From contig JBJXDY010000013.1 of assembly GCA_046154965.1 (NCBI GenBank), forward strand, positions 1-64,000: a stretch of 64,000 nucleotides of DNA, in the 5' to 3' direction. The DNA comes from DATKFM01 sp046154965. GTDB taxonomy: Bacteria > Pseudomonadota > Alphaproteobacteria > Dongiales > Dongiaceae. The first letter of the stretch is position 1; every line of letters starts with the position of its first letter. The translations under genes and the position numbers were made by a program. This document shows, in pieces, positions 1-8,836 of this stretch. Under the pieces are notes generated by a model. That model was given only the letters and a program-made list of their open reading frames with translations. It was not told the origin of the DNA and made no database searches.

Positions 1-1
1 G

Positions 2-784
2 CTGCTGACATCAACTCAACTCGATCAGTACCGCCGCGACGGCTTTCTCATCCTGCCGAACCTGTTTTCTGAAGCCGAAGTCCAGGTGTTGAAGGACGAC
101 CTGCCGCGCCTCCATGCCGAGGATACGTCGGCCAATTTCCGCGAGAAGAACGGACTGGTGCGCACAGCCATGGGCCTGCATCTGCGCAGCGCCGTCTATG
201 CCAAGGTTGTCCGCCATCCGAGGCTGGTGGGACCGGCAATGCAGATTCTGGGCGACGACAAGCTTTACCTGCAGCAGGTAAAGGTGAATGGCAAGGAAGC
301 CTTTGGCGGCGATGTCTGGCAGTGGCACTACGATTTCGCCACCCATCACGGCGAGGACGGCGTGCCCAAGCCGCTGGCCCTCAACCTGCATATCTTTCTC
401 GACGATGTCAGCGAGTTCAACGGGCCGCTCTGGTTCGTCCGGGGATCGCACCGCCATGGACCGGTGCCGGCGGCGCTGGACACCGTGACGACCAGCTATC
501 CGCTCTGGGTGGTGGACAACGCCACCGTGGCCGGTTTGATCCGCGAGGGCGGTATCGTTTCCGCCAAGGGCCCGCCGGGCACGGCGCTGATCTTCGGCGA
601 CAGCCTGGTGCATGGCTCGCCGGCCAATATGTCGCCCTGGCCGCGGCGAATTTTCTCCCTGATCCTCAATCCCCTAAGCAATGCGCTGACGCGACAGCGG
701 CGGCCGGACTATCAGCATCATCGCGACCTGACGCCGGTGACGCCGCTGGCCGATGACTGCCTGTTGCTGAAGGCGAGCGCCTAG
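2..784 (+). CDS. PhyH-family Fe(II)/2-oxoglutarate dioxygenase, 5' end outside window
   Basis: The frame is open from base 2, reading LLTSTQLDQYRRDGFLILP, the usual N-terminal pattern of phytanoyl-CoA dioxygenases, so the start codon lies just upstream of the window; the GTG at 86 is internal. An HxD motif in WQWHYDF and a distal His in LVHGS followed by an Arg about a dozen residues on supply the expected iron facial triad and 2-oxoglutarate-binding Arg. The stretch around HHGEDGVP recalls the ectoine hydroxylase (EctD) branch, but no ectoine genes are nearby, so the substrate is open. It is convergent with the peroxidase gene and the two share a strong hairpin terminator. Confidence 0.85.
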   Translation: MLTSTQLDQYRRDGFLILPNLFSEAEVQVLKDDLPRLHAEDTSANFREKNGLVRTAMGLHLRSAVYAKVVRHPRLVGPAMQILGDDKLYLQQVKVNGKEAFGGDVWQWHYDFATHHGEDGVPKPLALNLHIFLDDVSEFNGPLWFVRGSHRHGPVPAALDTVTTSYPLWVVDNATVAGLIREGGIVSAKGPPGTALIFGDSLVHGSPANMSPWPRRIFSLILNPLSNALTRQRRPDYQHHRDLTPVTPLADDCLLLKASA

Positions 785-799
785 AACCCGGCAAAGCAA

Positions 800-827
800 G
801 AGGCCGGCGGGTTTCCCCGCCGGCCTC
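800..827. terminator. Bidirectional hairpin terminator between convergent genes
   Basis: A perfect 12-bp stem (800-811 with 816-827) encloses the loop TTTC. It lies in the 57-bp gap between the dioxygenase stop (784) and the peroxidase stop (842), so it can end transcription from both sides. Confidence 0.75.
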
Positions 828-841
828 CCGGGCTTCCGGCT

Positions 842-2533
842 TTACGCGCCCAGGGGATTCAACAGTTCGGCCTTGCCTTCGAACGCGAACAGCAAGAGGT
901 CGACCATGCGGAAGGTATTCGCATTCGGACCCAGGGTTGGCTTCCAGCTGGGATCCCGTAGGATCGAATTCCGGCTGCCTTCCATGGCGCGATGGAACAC
1001 CTCCGCCACGATGCGGCCGCCGACGCCCTTGAGCCGGCCGCTGCCCAGCTCCGCCTCGCGCAGGACGTAGAACCACAAGGGCGTGTCCTTGGCGAGCGCG
1101 TCCTTCTGCGCATCGGTCAGGCCGGTCAGCACCGCGCCGCCATTGCCGTTGATGATCTGCGCCGGCGTCAGGGGCTTGATGCCCATGAGCGCCGCCATCT
1201 GCTGGCCGGTCGCCAGCTCCACCATCTGCGCCCGGGTCAGGTTGCGGAACGCCAGGTTGCGCTGGGGCGAGGGCGGCGTGTTGCCCCGCTCTCCGATGGA
1301 GCCCAACGGCAACTGCTTCAGCGGGTCGACCAGGAGGGAGTCGATACGCTTCGTCCTGTTGCCGTCGGCGGCCGGCACCACCAGATCGGCGCGGCCGGCC
1401 TCGGCGAAATCATAGAGGCGCCGGAAGTCGGCGATCCAGTTGGTCGGCAGCCGTTCGAAGCTGCCGCTCTCCGGATCGTCCAGATTGCCGTCGGGCGACA
1501 GGATGCCGCTGGTGCCCGAGAAGGTGAACAGCAGCGCGAGGGACGCGATCGGTCCTGGCCCGCCGGCACGGAACACGCGGTTCCACTGATAGGCGCCGCG
1601 GATCATGCTGTGGCCGAGCCGGTAGGCGGCCACGGAGAACTCCACCGGCATCGTCGGCATATCCCCGGGCTGCAGCCGCATGTAGGAATAGGTCGGGTTC
1701 TTCCGCAGCTTGTCGTCCAGCTCCGGATGCGCCACGACTTCGAAGAATTTGCGGCCATTCTGGAACACGTCGTCGATGACCGTCTTGTCGACGATGCGCG
1801 GCAGAAAGTCGCTGCGCAGCATCCACTGGTAGTGCTTCACCACCGTTTCCCGTGCCGCCTTGAACAGGGTGACGCCCGGCGCACCTTCGCCCGCCAGCTT
1901 GTCGACTACGCGATTGTGGAAGCGGATGAACGCCAGATGGGTCTGCGCGACGGCCAGGTTCTCGTCGTTGCGCGGATCGGGGATAAGCGCGGCGCGGCGC
2001 TCCGATTTCTTCGACCCGAAGCCGACGCGCGGCAGGTCGAAGCCGTCGATGTCATGGTTGGTGCCGTTGTCGGGGAAGGGCGTCGCCGCCGTGCGGCCCA
2101 TCTTCAGGCGCTTGCCGTCGCTATAGAAGCGGGAATCGGCGGCATCGCCGGGACCGCGGCCATAGAGGCTGTCGAGGTCCAGGGACGGCGAGCGGCCCTG
2201 GATCAGCTCTTCGACGGTGACAGAATCGCCGAGCGCTGCGGCCGTCTTGTCGAAGGTCAGGTCGTGATCGACGAATTGCCCGAGATAGGTGAAGCCGGCG
2301 GGCACGGTCGGCGTCGCGGAGTCGGGCTGGGCGCCGACCGCGGTCATCGCTTCAGCAAGGCTCACGCGGGTGGCATCGTCGAGCTGCTTGCCCTTCGGGC
2401 CGATGCGGCTGAAGCGGGATTTGCGCATCTCCGCTTCGGTGGAGGGGCGCAGGCACACCGGCTTATGCTTGTCGTCATAGGTCAGAATGCCTTCACCGAC
2501 GACATAGTAATTGTCACGTACATGACGCTTCAT
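842..2533 (-). CDS. Animal-type haem peroxidase
   Basis: The 563-residue protein has the two hallmarks of the peroxidase-cyclooxygenase (An_peroxidase) superfamily. GQFVDHDLTF near residue 90 carries the distal His flanked by the Asp residues that in myeloperoxidase make the haem ester and bind calcium, and YRLGHSMI near residue 308 carries the proximal haem-ligand His. The family helix reading FIRFHNR is near residue 203. An in-frame ATG lies 15 bases upstream (2548), but GGGAGAAG sits five bases before the ATG at 2533, so 2533 is preferred. No signal peptide is visible. Bacterial members are often secreted or involved in halide or peroxide chemistry; the substrate here is unknown. Confidence 0.9.
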   Translation of the reverse strand: MKRHVRDNYYVVGEGILTYDDKHKPVCLRPSTEAEMRKSRFSRIGPKGKQLDDATRVSLAEAMTAVGAQPDSATPTVPAGFTYLGQFVDHDLTFDKTAAALGDSVTVEELIQGRSPSLDLDSLYGRGPGDAADSRFYSDGKRLKMGRTAATPFPDNGTNHDIDGFDLPRVGFGSKKSERRAALIPDPRNDENLAVAQTHLAFIRFHNRVVDKLAGEGAPGVTLFKAARETVVKHYQWMLRSDFLPRIVDKTVIDDVFQNGRKFFEVVAHPELDDKLRKNPTYSYMRLQPGDMPTMPVEFSVAAYRLGHSMIRGAYQWNRVFRAGGPGPIASLALLFTFSGTSGILSPDGNLDDPESGSFERLPTNWIADFRRLYDFAEAGRADLVVPAADGNRTKRIDSLLVDPLKQLPLGSIGERGNTPPSPQRNLAFRNLTRAQMVELATGQQMAALMGIKPLTPAQIINGNGGAVLTGLTDAQKDALAKDTPLWFYVLREAELGSGRLKGVGGRIVAEVFHRAMEGSRNSILRDPSWKPTLGPNANTFRMVDLLLFAFEGKAELLNPLGA

Positions 2534-2974
2534 CAGGACTTCTCCCATCAGTTGCCGAAAAATGCCGGCGGGGCGGCGCTTTCCCTCGGCGCGAGCTCCA
2601 CCGTTCGGGCGTGTTGCGTTCGCCCGCGCCGCCGCGCCGGATGACGCGACGGGACATCGCTCAATGCACTCAACATCAAGGCGTGGCGGCTGAACAAATG
2701 TCTTCGCCCGCCACGCCGGCTGAAGATATGCCTGTACGCGGCCGGCGATTTATGTGTCGCAGATCACATATGCGGCGATGCGCTCCGGCGCCGTCACGCG
2801 CGCGGCTGCCGACGCGCGAGGCGCAAGTTCCTATTGAGAATTCGGTGCTTCCGGCCGTGCGCCGCACAGGGCCGCAGCAATCGCCGCCATTGCCGCCACA
2901 GTTTTATCACGGTATCAAGAACGGCCCGCGCGGCTTTTCGCGCTGTCGTTCACACGACGGACATCAGCATCCGC
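2534..2974. other. Divergent intergenic region of about 440 bp
   Basis: This region separates the haem peroxidase (minus) from the aminotransferase (plus). It should hold both promoters. The only defined structure I see is a CRP-like palindrome at 2751-2770. Upstream alternative starts for the aminotransferase (for example TTG at 2834) give a low-quality Arg-rich peptide and were not used. Confidence 0.5.
2751..2770. promoter_or_regulatory. Palindrome resembling a CRP/FNR-family operator
   Basis: TGTGT-N6-TCACA at 2753-2768 differs by one base from the CRP consensus TGTGA-N6-TCACA and is embedded in a longer dyad, TATGTG-N8-CACATA. It sits about 205 bp upstream of the aminotransferase and 218 bp upstream of the peroxidase, so either could be the target. 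A single site may be chance. Confidence 0.35.
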
Positions 2975-4153
2975 ATGCCGTTTTCCGTGAATCCCCTACT
3001 TGCCCGCGTGGCGGAACCGCCGATCGCCGAGGCCCATGGCTGGATCAAGGGCCGCAGCTTCCCGGCCGACAAGCCGCTGATCGATGTCGCCCAGGCGGTG
3101 CCCGGCTATCCCCCGCCCAAAGCGCTGACCGACCGGCTGGCGCAGGTGATCGGCGAGCCCGCGATGGCGCGCTACACCGACATCGAAGGCTTGCCGGAGT
3201 TGCGGACGGCGCTGGCCGCCGATATCGGCGCGATGTACGGCGCCGGCATCGCGGCCGAGGATGTGCTGATCACCGCCGGCTGCAACCAGGCCTACTGCCT
3301 GTCGACGCTGGCGCTGGCCAAGGCGGGAGAGGAGATCGTCGTCCCGCTGCCATACTACTTCAATCACCAGATGTGGCTGGATATGCTGGGCATCCGCGCC
3401 GTGCATCTGCCGTTCCGCGCCGACCGCGGCGGCGTGCCCGATCCGCAGGAAGCGGCGCGGCTGATCACCCCGGCGACGCGGGCGATCCTGCTGGTGACGC
3501 CGAACAATCCCACCGGCGCGATCTATCCGCCTGGCGCGATCCGCGCCTTCTACGATCTGGCGAAATCCCGCGGACTGGCGCTGATCCTGGACGAGACCTA
3601 CCGGGATTTCCTGCCGGCCGACGGGGCGCCCCACGATCTCTTCGGCGATGCCGATTGGCGCGACACGCTGGTGCATCTCTACAGTTTCTCGAAAGTGTTC
3701 TGCCTGACCGGCTACCGGGTCGGCGCCATCGCCGCCGGGCCGCGGCTGAATGCGGAGATCGCCAAGGCGATGGACACGGTGGCCATCTGCGCGCCCCGTA
3801 TCGGCCAGACGGCGGCGCTGGAAGGGCTGCGCTCGCTGGGCCAATGGCGGCGCGGCAACACCAAGCTGATGCGCGAGAGGCTGGCGGCTCTGCGTGAGGC
3901 CTTGAAGCGCAACGATCTGGGCTATGAGTTGGTCAGTTCCGGCGCCTATTTCGCTTATCTCCGGCACCCGCACCGCGATCTTTCCGCGGCGCGAGTGGCG
4001 CGGCGGCTGGCGGACAAACAGAATATCCTCTGCCTGCCCGGCAGCATGTTCGGCGGCGGACAGGACGATTTCCTCCGCTTCGCCTTTGCCAATGTGCCGG
4101 CGGAGTCGATGCCGGCGATCGCCGAGCGCCTGGCCCAGGATGCCCGCCCATGA
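2975..4153 (+). CDS. PLP-dependent aminotransferase, class I/II
   Basis: A 392-residue fold-type I aminotransferase. Visible motifs are TPNNPTG (residues about 175-181, cofactor and substrate binding), an Asp-Glu-Thr-Tyr segment near 206-209, and YSFSK with the Schiff-base lysine near residue 240, followed by TGYRVG. The ATG at 2975 begins the conserved N-terminus; the frame extends upstream but that part is Arg-rich and unlike the family. Its stop overlaps the start of the phosphatase-like gene by four bases (ATGA), so the two are translationally coupled. The amino donor cannot be inferred. Confidence 0.9.
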   Translation: MPFSVNPLLARVAEPPIAEAHGWIKGRSFPADKPLIDVAQAVPGYPPPKALTDRLAQVIGEPAMARYTDIEGLPELRTALAADIGAMYGAGIAAEDVLITAGCNQAYCLSTLALAKAGEEIVVPLPYYFNHQMWLDMLGIRAVHLPFRADRGGVPDPQEAARLITPATRAILLVTPNNPTGAIYPPGAIRAFYDLAKSRGLALILDETYRDFLPADGAPHDLFGDADWRDTLVHLYSFSKVFCLTGYRVGAIAAGPRLNAEIAKAMDTVAICAPRIGQTAALEGLRSLGQWRRGNTKLMRERLAALREALKRNDLGYELVSSGAYFAYLRHPHRDLSAARVARRLADKQNILCLPGSMFGGGQDDFLRFAFANVPAESMPAIAERLAQDARP

Positions 4154-4752
4154 GCCATCCGGTGAAGATCAGGGTCGGCGGGCTGCACACGATCGGCGCG
4201 GATATCCCATCCTTCCGGCCCACCCATCTGATCGGCATCCTCGATCCGGATATGCCCGAGCCTGCGGCCTACGCCCACGCGCCGGATGAGCGGGAGGCGA
4301 TGCTGCTGCGCTTCCTGGACCGGGAGTCGGTCTTGGAGCACGGGCCGCAAGTCCCCCATGTGGAAAAGATCTGGGATTTCATCGGCCGCGCCTATGGCGC
4401 GGCGCAGGACGGCCAGGTGCGGCTGTTCGTTCATTGCCATGCCGGCGCCAGCCGCAGCACCGCCATTGCCTATCTGGCGCTGTTGCGTCGCCATGGCGTA
4501 GCGGCGGCGGAGGCCGCGTTCGGCGAATTGCTGCAGGTGACCAACAAGCCCTGGCCGAACCGCCGGCTGGTTGCGCTGGCCGATGAGATGCTGCAGGCCC
4601 AGGGCAAGTTGCTGCAGCCGCTCGACCTCTATCGCGAGGCCCATCCGCGGCGCCTGCCGGCCTATCTCCGGCTGCATCTGCGCCGTGCGGCGAAGGATCC
4701 GGTCTACGGCGACTTGATCGGCACAGCGAAGTGGCGGAACTTCAAGCGCTGA
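4150..4752 (+). CDS. Tyrosine/dual-specificity phosphatase-like protein
   Basis: A 200-residue protein with the protein tyrosine phosphatase signature HCHAGASRS: Cys96 and Arg102 fit the CX5R P-loop, followed by a Ser/Thr. An Asp-rich loop near residues 32-35 could supply the general acid. This is a short soluble phosphatase of the kind often annotated simply as protein tyrosine phosphatase in alphaproteobacteria. It overlaps the aminotransferase by four bases. The C-terminal half (residues 140-200, Arg-rich) has no motif I recognise. Confidence 0.75.
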   Translation: MSHPVKIRVGGLHTIGADIPSFRPTHLIGILDPDMPEPAAYAHAPDEREAMLLRFLDRESVLEHGPQVPHVEKIWDFIGRAYGAAQDGQVRLFVHCHAGASRSTAIAYLALLRRHGVAAAEAAFGELLQVTNKPWPNRRLVALADEMLQAQGKLLQPLDLYREAHPRRLPAYLRLHLRRAAKDPVYGDLIGTAKWRNFKR

Positions 4753-4855
4753 TTGTATGGAGACAAGATCGCCGTCACGGCTGACGCATGGGCGTCATGC
4801 ACAGGCGGACGCTGGCAAAACCGCAGCGGAAGGTTAGAGTCGCGGCGCGAGCGAT

Positions 4856-5785
4856 ATGCAGATGCGCCTTCCCACATCCTTTCTCTACGTCATCACCGTG
4901 CTCATCTGGGGCACATCCTGGTATGCGATGGAGTATCAGCTCGTGATTCCCTTCGAGCTGGCGATCCTCTACCGCTTCGCGCTCGCGACGGCGATGCTGG
5001 TCGGCTACTGTCTCATCACCGGACGCTCGCTGCGTTTCTCGCGTCGCAACCATCTGTTCATGGCGGGGCAGGGATTTTTCCTCTTCGGCATCAATTATGT
5101 GCTGTTCTATTGGGCGGCCGACTATCTGATCAGCGCTCTGCTGGCGGTCTGCTTTTCGACACTGATCGTGATGAACCTGGTGAATGGCGCGCTGTTCTTC
5201 CGCCAGCCGATCACCGGCCGCGCGGTGCTGGCGGCGATCATGGGCATCGGCGGCATCAGCCTGATCTTCTGGCCGGAGATCGGCGGCGCGGATTTCTCCA
5301 GGGAGGCGGTGCTCGGCCTCATCCTGTCGCTGCTCGGCACCTACGCTGCGTCGCTCGGCAACATGGTGACGGTGCGCCATAAGCGGGCGGGCGTTCCCGT
5401 GATCGAGGGCAATGCGATCGGCATGGCCTATGGCACGCTCTTTGTCCTGCTGCTGGTGCTGGTGCGCGGCATTCCCTTCAGCTTTGCCACCGATGCAGGT
5501 TATCTGATCTCGCTGTTCTATCTCGCGCTGTTCGCGTCTGTCATCGGCTTCGGCTCCTATCTCACGATACTGCAGCGGCTCGGCGCCGACCGCGCCGCCT
5601 ATACCAGCGTCCTGTTCCCGGTGGTGGCGCTCGCCGTCTCAACCTGGCTGGAGGGGTTTGCCTGGACTTGGCTTTCCGCAATGGGCGTGGTGTTGGTGCT
5701 TGCCGGAAATCTGCTGGTGCTCGCCCGCAGGCCGGCGCCGCTGAGGGCGCCCGCCAAGCCTGCCTATGTCGACAACGCCGTCTGA
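4856..5785 (+). CDS. EamA/DMT-family permease, ten membrane helices
   Basis: The 309-residue protein is hydrophobic throughout and made of two repeated EamA units, as in drug/metabolite transporters. The opening TSFLYVITVLIWGTSWYAME is typical of the first helix, and the second unit ends with a helix and an Arg/Pro-rich tail. It lies between a phosphatase-like gene and a second aminotransferase and may export an amino acid or other metabolite. The direction and substrate are not readable from sequence. Confidence 0.85.
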   Translation: MQMRLPTSFLYVITVLIWGTSWYAMEYQLVIPFELAILYRFALATAMLVGYCLITGRSLRFSRRNHLFMAGQGFFLFGINYVLFYWAADYLISALLAVCFSTLIVMNLVNGALFFRQPITGRAVLAAIMGIGGISLIFWPEIGGADFSREAVLGLILSLLGTYAASLGNMVTVRHKRAGVPVIEGNAIGMAYGTLFVLLLVLVRGIPFSFATDAGYLISLFYLALFASVIGFGSYLTILQRLGADRAAYTSVLFPVVALAVSTWLEGFAWTWLSAMGVVLVLAGNLLVLARRPAPLRAPAKPAYVDNAV

Positions 5786-5820
5786 CGCTCATCAGCTTCA
5801 AAAACAAAGGACCCTTCCCC

Positions 5821-7002
5821 GTGATTGCCAACGCTCCCGCCCTTCGCATCCGGCCCGAGATCGATGCGCTGGAAGATTCCCGCATCGTTCAGGTCTGGAA
5901 GCTGGGCTTCGAAGTGCCCGACGTGATCGGGCTCTGGGTCGGCGAAGGCGATCTGCCGACGCCGGGTTTCATCTGCGATGCTGCCGCGGCATCCCTCAAG
6001 AGCGGCAACACCTTCTACACCTATAAACGCGGCATCGCCGAGCTGCGTCAGGCGCTGATCGACTATCACCGCGACATTTACGGCATCACCCTGGGCGATG
6101 ACCGGCTCGCGGTTACCAGCGCCGGCATGAACGCCATGATGCTGGCGGTCGAATCGATCCTTGGCGCCGGCGACAATGCGGTCGTCGTCACGCCGATCTG
6201 GCCCAACATCTTCGCGACGGTAGAGATCATGGGCGGGCAGGTGCGGCATATGCCGCTGGAGCGCCGTGCCGATGGCTGGCATCTGGACCTGGACAAGATG
6301 TTCGCACTCTGCGACGAGCGCACCCGAATGCTCTATATGGCCTCGCCGGGAAATCCGACCGGCTGGACCATGACCCGGGCGGAGCAGCAGGCGGTGCTGG
6401 ATTTCGCCCGCCGCAAGGGTCTTTGGATTCTGGCCGACGAAGTCTATGCCCGGCTGATCTATGACAGGCCCAATGGCCGCAAGGCGGCGCCGTCATTCCT
6501 GGAGATCGCCAATCCCGACGATCCGGTCATCGTCGTCAACAGTTTCTCCAAGAGCTGGGCGATGACCGGATGGCGCGTCGGCTGGATGGTGATGCCGCCG
6601 AAGCTGACCCATGTGGTCGACCGGCTGATCGAGTTCAACACCAGCGGCGGCCAGCCTTTCCTGCAGGCCGGCTGCGTCGCCGCGTTGCGGCAGGGCGAAC
6701 CTTTCATCGCCGAACTGGTGGAGCGCTATCGCGCGGGCCGCGATCTGGTGGTGCAGCGGCTGGGCGGCATGCGGCGGGTGGAGATGTCGCGGCCGGAGGC
6801 GGCCTTCTACGTCATGTTCGGCGTGCAGGGCATGACCGACTCCCTCGAATTCGCCAAGAAGCTGGTGCATGAGGCGAAGGTCGGCCTTGCCCCCGGCAGC
6901 GCCTTCGGCCCCGGCGGCGAGGGCCATTTGCGGCTCTGCTTCGCCGCCAGCACCGACCGCCTGTCCAAGGCGATGGACCAGCTCGAGCCGTTCCTAAGTT
7001 AG
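5821..7002 (+). CDS. PLP-dependent aminotransferase, class I/II (aspartate aminotransferase-like)
   Basis: A 393-residue fold-type I aminotransferase: LWVGEGDLPTP near residue 38 (substrate loop), SPGNPTG near 175-181, ADEVYARLIY near 205-214, and NSFSK with the PLP lysine at about 244 followed by TGWRVGW. The start is taken as GTG at 5821 because AAAGGA precedes it at suitable spacing; the open frame extends back into the permease gene in another frame. It is 35 bp downstream of the permease, so co-transcription is likely. It is only distantly similar to the aminotransferase at 2975. Confidence 0.9.
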   Translation: MIANAPALRIRPEIDALEDSRIVQVWKLGFEVPDVIGLWVGEGDLPTPGFICDAAAASLKSGNTFYTYKRGIAELRQALIDYHRDIYGITLGDDRLAVTSAGMNAMMLAVESILGAGDNAVVVTPIWPNIFATVEIMGGQVRHMPLERRADGWHLDLDKMFALCDERTRMLYMASPGNPTGWTMTRAEQQAVLDFARRKGLWILADEVYARLIYDRPNGRKAAPSFLEIANPDDPVIVVNSFSKSWAMTGWRVGWMVMPPKLTHVVDRLIEFNTSGGQPFLQAGCVAALRQGEPFIAELVERYRAGRDLVVQRLGGMRRVEMSRPEAAFYVMFGVQGMTDSLEFAKKLVHEAKVGLAPGSAFGPGGEGHLRLCFAASTDRLSKAMDQLEPFLS

Positions 7003-7058
7003 CCGCAACTCTTTCGAGTTGACGAGCCCGCGTTCGAAGCCTGCCGAGGCCACTTGAC

Positions 7059-7994
7059 CTAGGCCGGCGTCGGCGCCGCGAGCTTGCCTTCCGGCGATTG
7101 ATTGTAGCGCTCGATCTCCGCCAGGATCCACTCGCGGAAGGCTTTCACCTTCGGCCGGTCCACGGTTGCCTCGGGCGCCACGAGGAAGAATCCGGTTTCC
7201 CGCCGCAGCACGGTCTCGAAGGGCCGTACCAGCTTGCCGGCCGCCAGATCGTCGCCTGCCAAGGGTCCGCCCGTCAGCGCCACGCCGAGTCCGTCGGCCG
7301 CGGCCTGCAGCATCAGGTTGGAATGGTTAAAGCTGAGGGAATGGCGCAGGCTCTGCACCTTCACGCCCGCATCAGTCAGCCAGCGCAGCCAGACATTCTC
7401 GCGCCAGTCATAGTCGTAGAGCAGATTGTGACGGATAAGATCGGCCGGCTCGCGCAACGGGATCGGTCCCTTCAGCAGTTTCGGGCTGCAGACGGGAAAA
7501 AGATTCTCTTTGAGCAGCAGGGACGAATGCAGTCCCGGCCAGGTGCCGTTGCCGAAGCGGATCGCCACATCCACATCTTCCCGGTTGAAATCCACCAGCC
7601 GCTCGCTGGCGGCGATGCGCACGTCGATGTCAGGATGCTGCTCGCGGAAGCTGCCGAGCCGCGGGACGAGCCACTTCGCGGCAAAGGACGGCATGGTCGA
7701 GACTGTCAGCGTGCCCGTCTGCTCCCGCGCCTTCAGGATGCGCGAGGCCTCGCCCAGCCGCTCGAACGCCTCCTTCACCGGCCGCATATAGGCCTGGCCC
7801 GCTTCGGTCAGCACGATGGCCCGGTTCATGCGGCGGAACAGCTGAAGCCCCAGCCACTCCTCCAGCGACTTGATCTGGTGGCTGATGGCGCTGTGGGTCA
7901 CATGCAGCTCTTCCGCGGCCTTGGTGAAGGACAAATGCCGGGCGGCGGCTTCGAAGTAGCGGATGGCGGTCAGCGGCGGGAGGCGGTCGGCCAT
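7059..7994 (-). CDS. LysR-family transcriptional regulator, GcvA-like
   Basis: A 311-residue LysR regulator. The N-terminal winged helix begins with PPLTAIRYFEAAARHLSFTKAA and continues with VTHSAISHQIKSLE, the pattern of GcvA-type regulators; the co-inducer-binding domain follows from about residue 90. ATG at 7994 is preferred over an upstream GTG at 8001-8003. It is convergent with the second aminotransferase and divergent from the DUF1127 gene. A palindrome at 8007-8020 lies in its leader and could be an autoregulatory site. Confidence 0.9.
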   Translation of the reverse strand: MADRLPPLTAIRYFEAAARHLSFTKAAEELHVTHSAISHQIKSLEEWLGLQLFRRMNRAIVLTEAGQAYMRPVKEAFERLGEASRILKAREQTGTLTVSTMPSFAAKWLVPRLGSFREQHPDIDVRIAASERLVDFNREDVDVAIRFGNGTWPGLHSSLLLKENLFPVCSPKLLKGPIPLREPADLIRHNLLYDYDWRENVWLRWLTDAGVKVQSLRHSLSFNHSNLMLQAAADGLGVALTGGPLAGDDLAAGKLVRPFETVLRRETGFFLVAPEATVDRPKVKAFREWILAEIERYNQSPEGKLAAPTPA

Positions 7995-8006
7995 GGTTTT
8001 CACGTG

Positions 8007-8020
8007 AGGTTATCTAACCT
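8007..8020. promoter_or_regulatory. AGGTTA-TC-TAACCT inverted repeat in the LysR leader
   Basis: Perfect six-base arms separated by two bases lie 12 bp upstream of the LysR start codon, in the divergent region shared with the DUF1127 gene. The position suits an operator or a leader hairpin. Confidence 0.35.
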
Positions 8021-8154
8021 ATCCTATGAGAATTCATCGTTTGTTCGCAAGCCCAAAAAACCTCACATTCTCCGACATCAGGCAGCGATATCCGGCCTAA
8101 ATGTATGGATACAACGGTTTCACAGCCCTTGTTTTAAATGTGAGGAACGCGATC

Positions 8155-8409
8155 ATGAAAACAGTCACTTGTGCCGGTTCAAGCGCTCGGCCCTCCGGCA
8201 AGGGCGATTTCGCCATCCGCGGTGTCCAGAGCATCCTGCGGAGCATTGATGCGGGCCTGTTGGCCGCGGCGGACCTCACCTTGGGCTGGCATCGCCGGAT
8301 CAGCGACCGCCATGCCCTGCGGACCATGGATGACCGGCTGCTGAAGGATATCGGCCTGTCCAATGCCGATGTGGAGCGTGAGGCCGCCAAGCCGTTCTGG
8401 CGCAGCTAG
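8155..8409 (+). CDS. DUF1127 small protein
   Basis: An 84-residue protein whose C-terminal half (RISDRHALRTMDDRLLKDIGL to KPFWR) is the DUF1127 (YjiS-like) signature, an Arg-rich helical motif abundant in alphaproteobacteria. Some short members regulate RNA or phosphate and carbon metabolism in Agrobacterium and Rhodobacter. The ATG at 8155 follows GTGAGGAACG; upstream codons give no family similarity. The N-terminal half is longer than in the minimal DUF1127 proteins. Confidence 0.85.
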   Translation: MKTVTCAGSSARPSGKGDFAIRGVQSILRSIDAGLLAAADLTLGWHRRISDRHALRTMDDRLLKDIGLSNADVEREAAKPFWRS

Positions 8410-8428
8410 GCAGGACCGGAGTCGGATC

Positions 8429-8830
8429 ATGCAATTGATCGATCGTGTCATGGCGCTGGGTGCGGCGGTCCGTTACGCCGCCCTGGCCCATGGCCCGGAT
8501 ATCACCATCCGGTTGCGGCCGGATCTTCGCGAAGGCGACGGGGTGACCTCCTCAGGCGAGAGCGATCGTTACGGGGAGTTGCTGGTGAATCCGGCCATCC
8601 TGCTGCTGAACACCCGCCAGGGCGAGATCGATTGCGGCGGCCTCGACCACATCATCGTCGGCTATGGAAACTTCCATCAGCTGATCGTGCCCATCGGGGA
8701 TGGGCATCTCTCAATGGTGATCGAGCGCAACGCCGATCCCCGGGCTTTCATCGCGCCTGTCCACCGCCTGATTCCGGAATATGGCGCCGGCGACCCCGGC
8801 GCCGAAACTGAGTTCCGCCTCTCTGCCTGA
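8429..8830 (+). CDS. Conserved hypothetical protein, possibly roadblock/LC7-like
   Basis: A 133-residue soluble protein starting at ATG 8429, 19 bp after the DUF1127 gene. I do not recognise it firmly. The alternating pattern at residues 70-125 (a Gly-rich turn, a hydrophobic strand, GDGHLSMVIERN, then a helix) is compatible with a roadblock/LC7 fold, but no diagnostic motif is present. Position suggests co-transcription with the DUF1127 gene; function unknown. Confidence 0.6.
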   Translation: MQLIDRVMALGAAVRYAALAHGPDITIRLRPDLREGDGVTSSGESDRYGELLVNPAILLLNTRQGEIDCGGLDHIIVGYGNFHQLIVPIGDGHLSMVIERNADPRAFIAPVHRLIPEYGAGDPGAETEFRLSA

Positions 8831-8836
8831 AAACCC

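Noticed and set aside
992..2644. Plus-strand frame of 550 codons opposite the haem peroxidase gene
   Set aside because: It is the GC-driven antisense shadow of a gene with clear peroxidase motifs; its composition (Arg/His/Gln/Ala-rich) matches no protein pattern.
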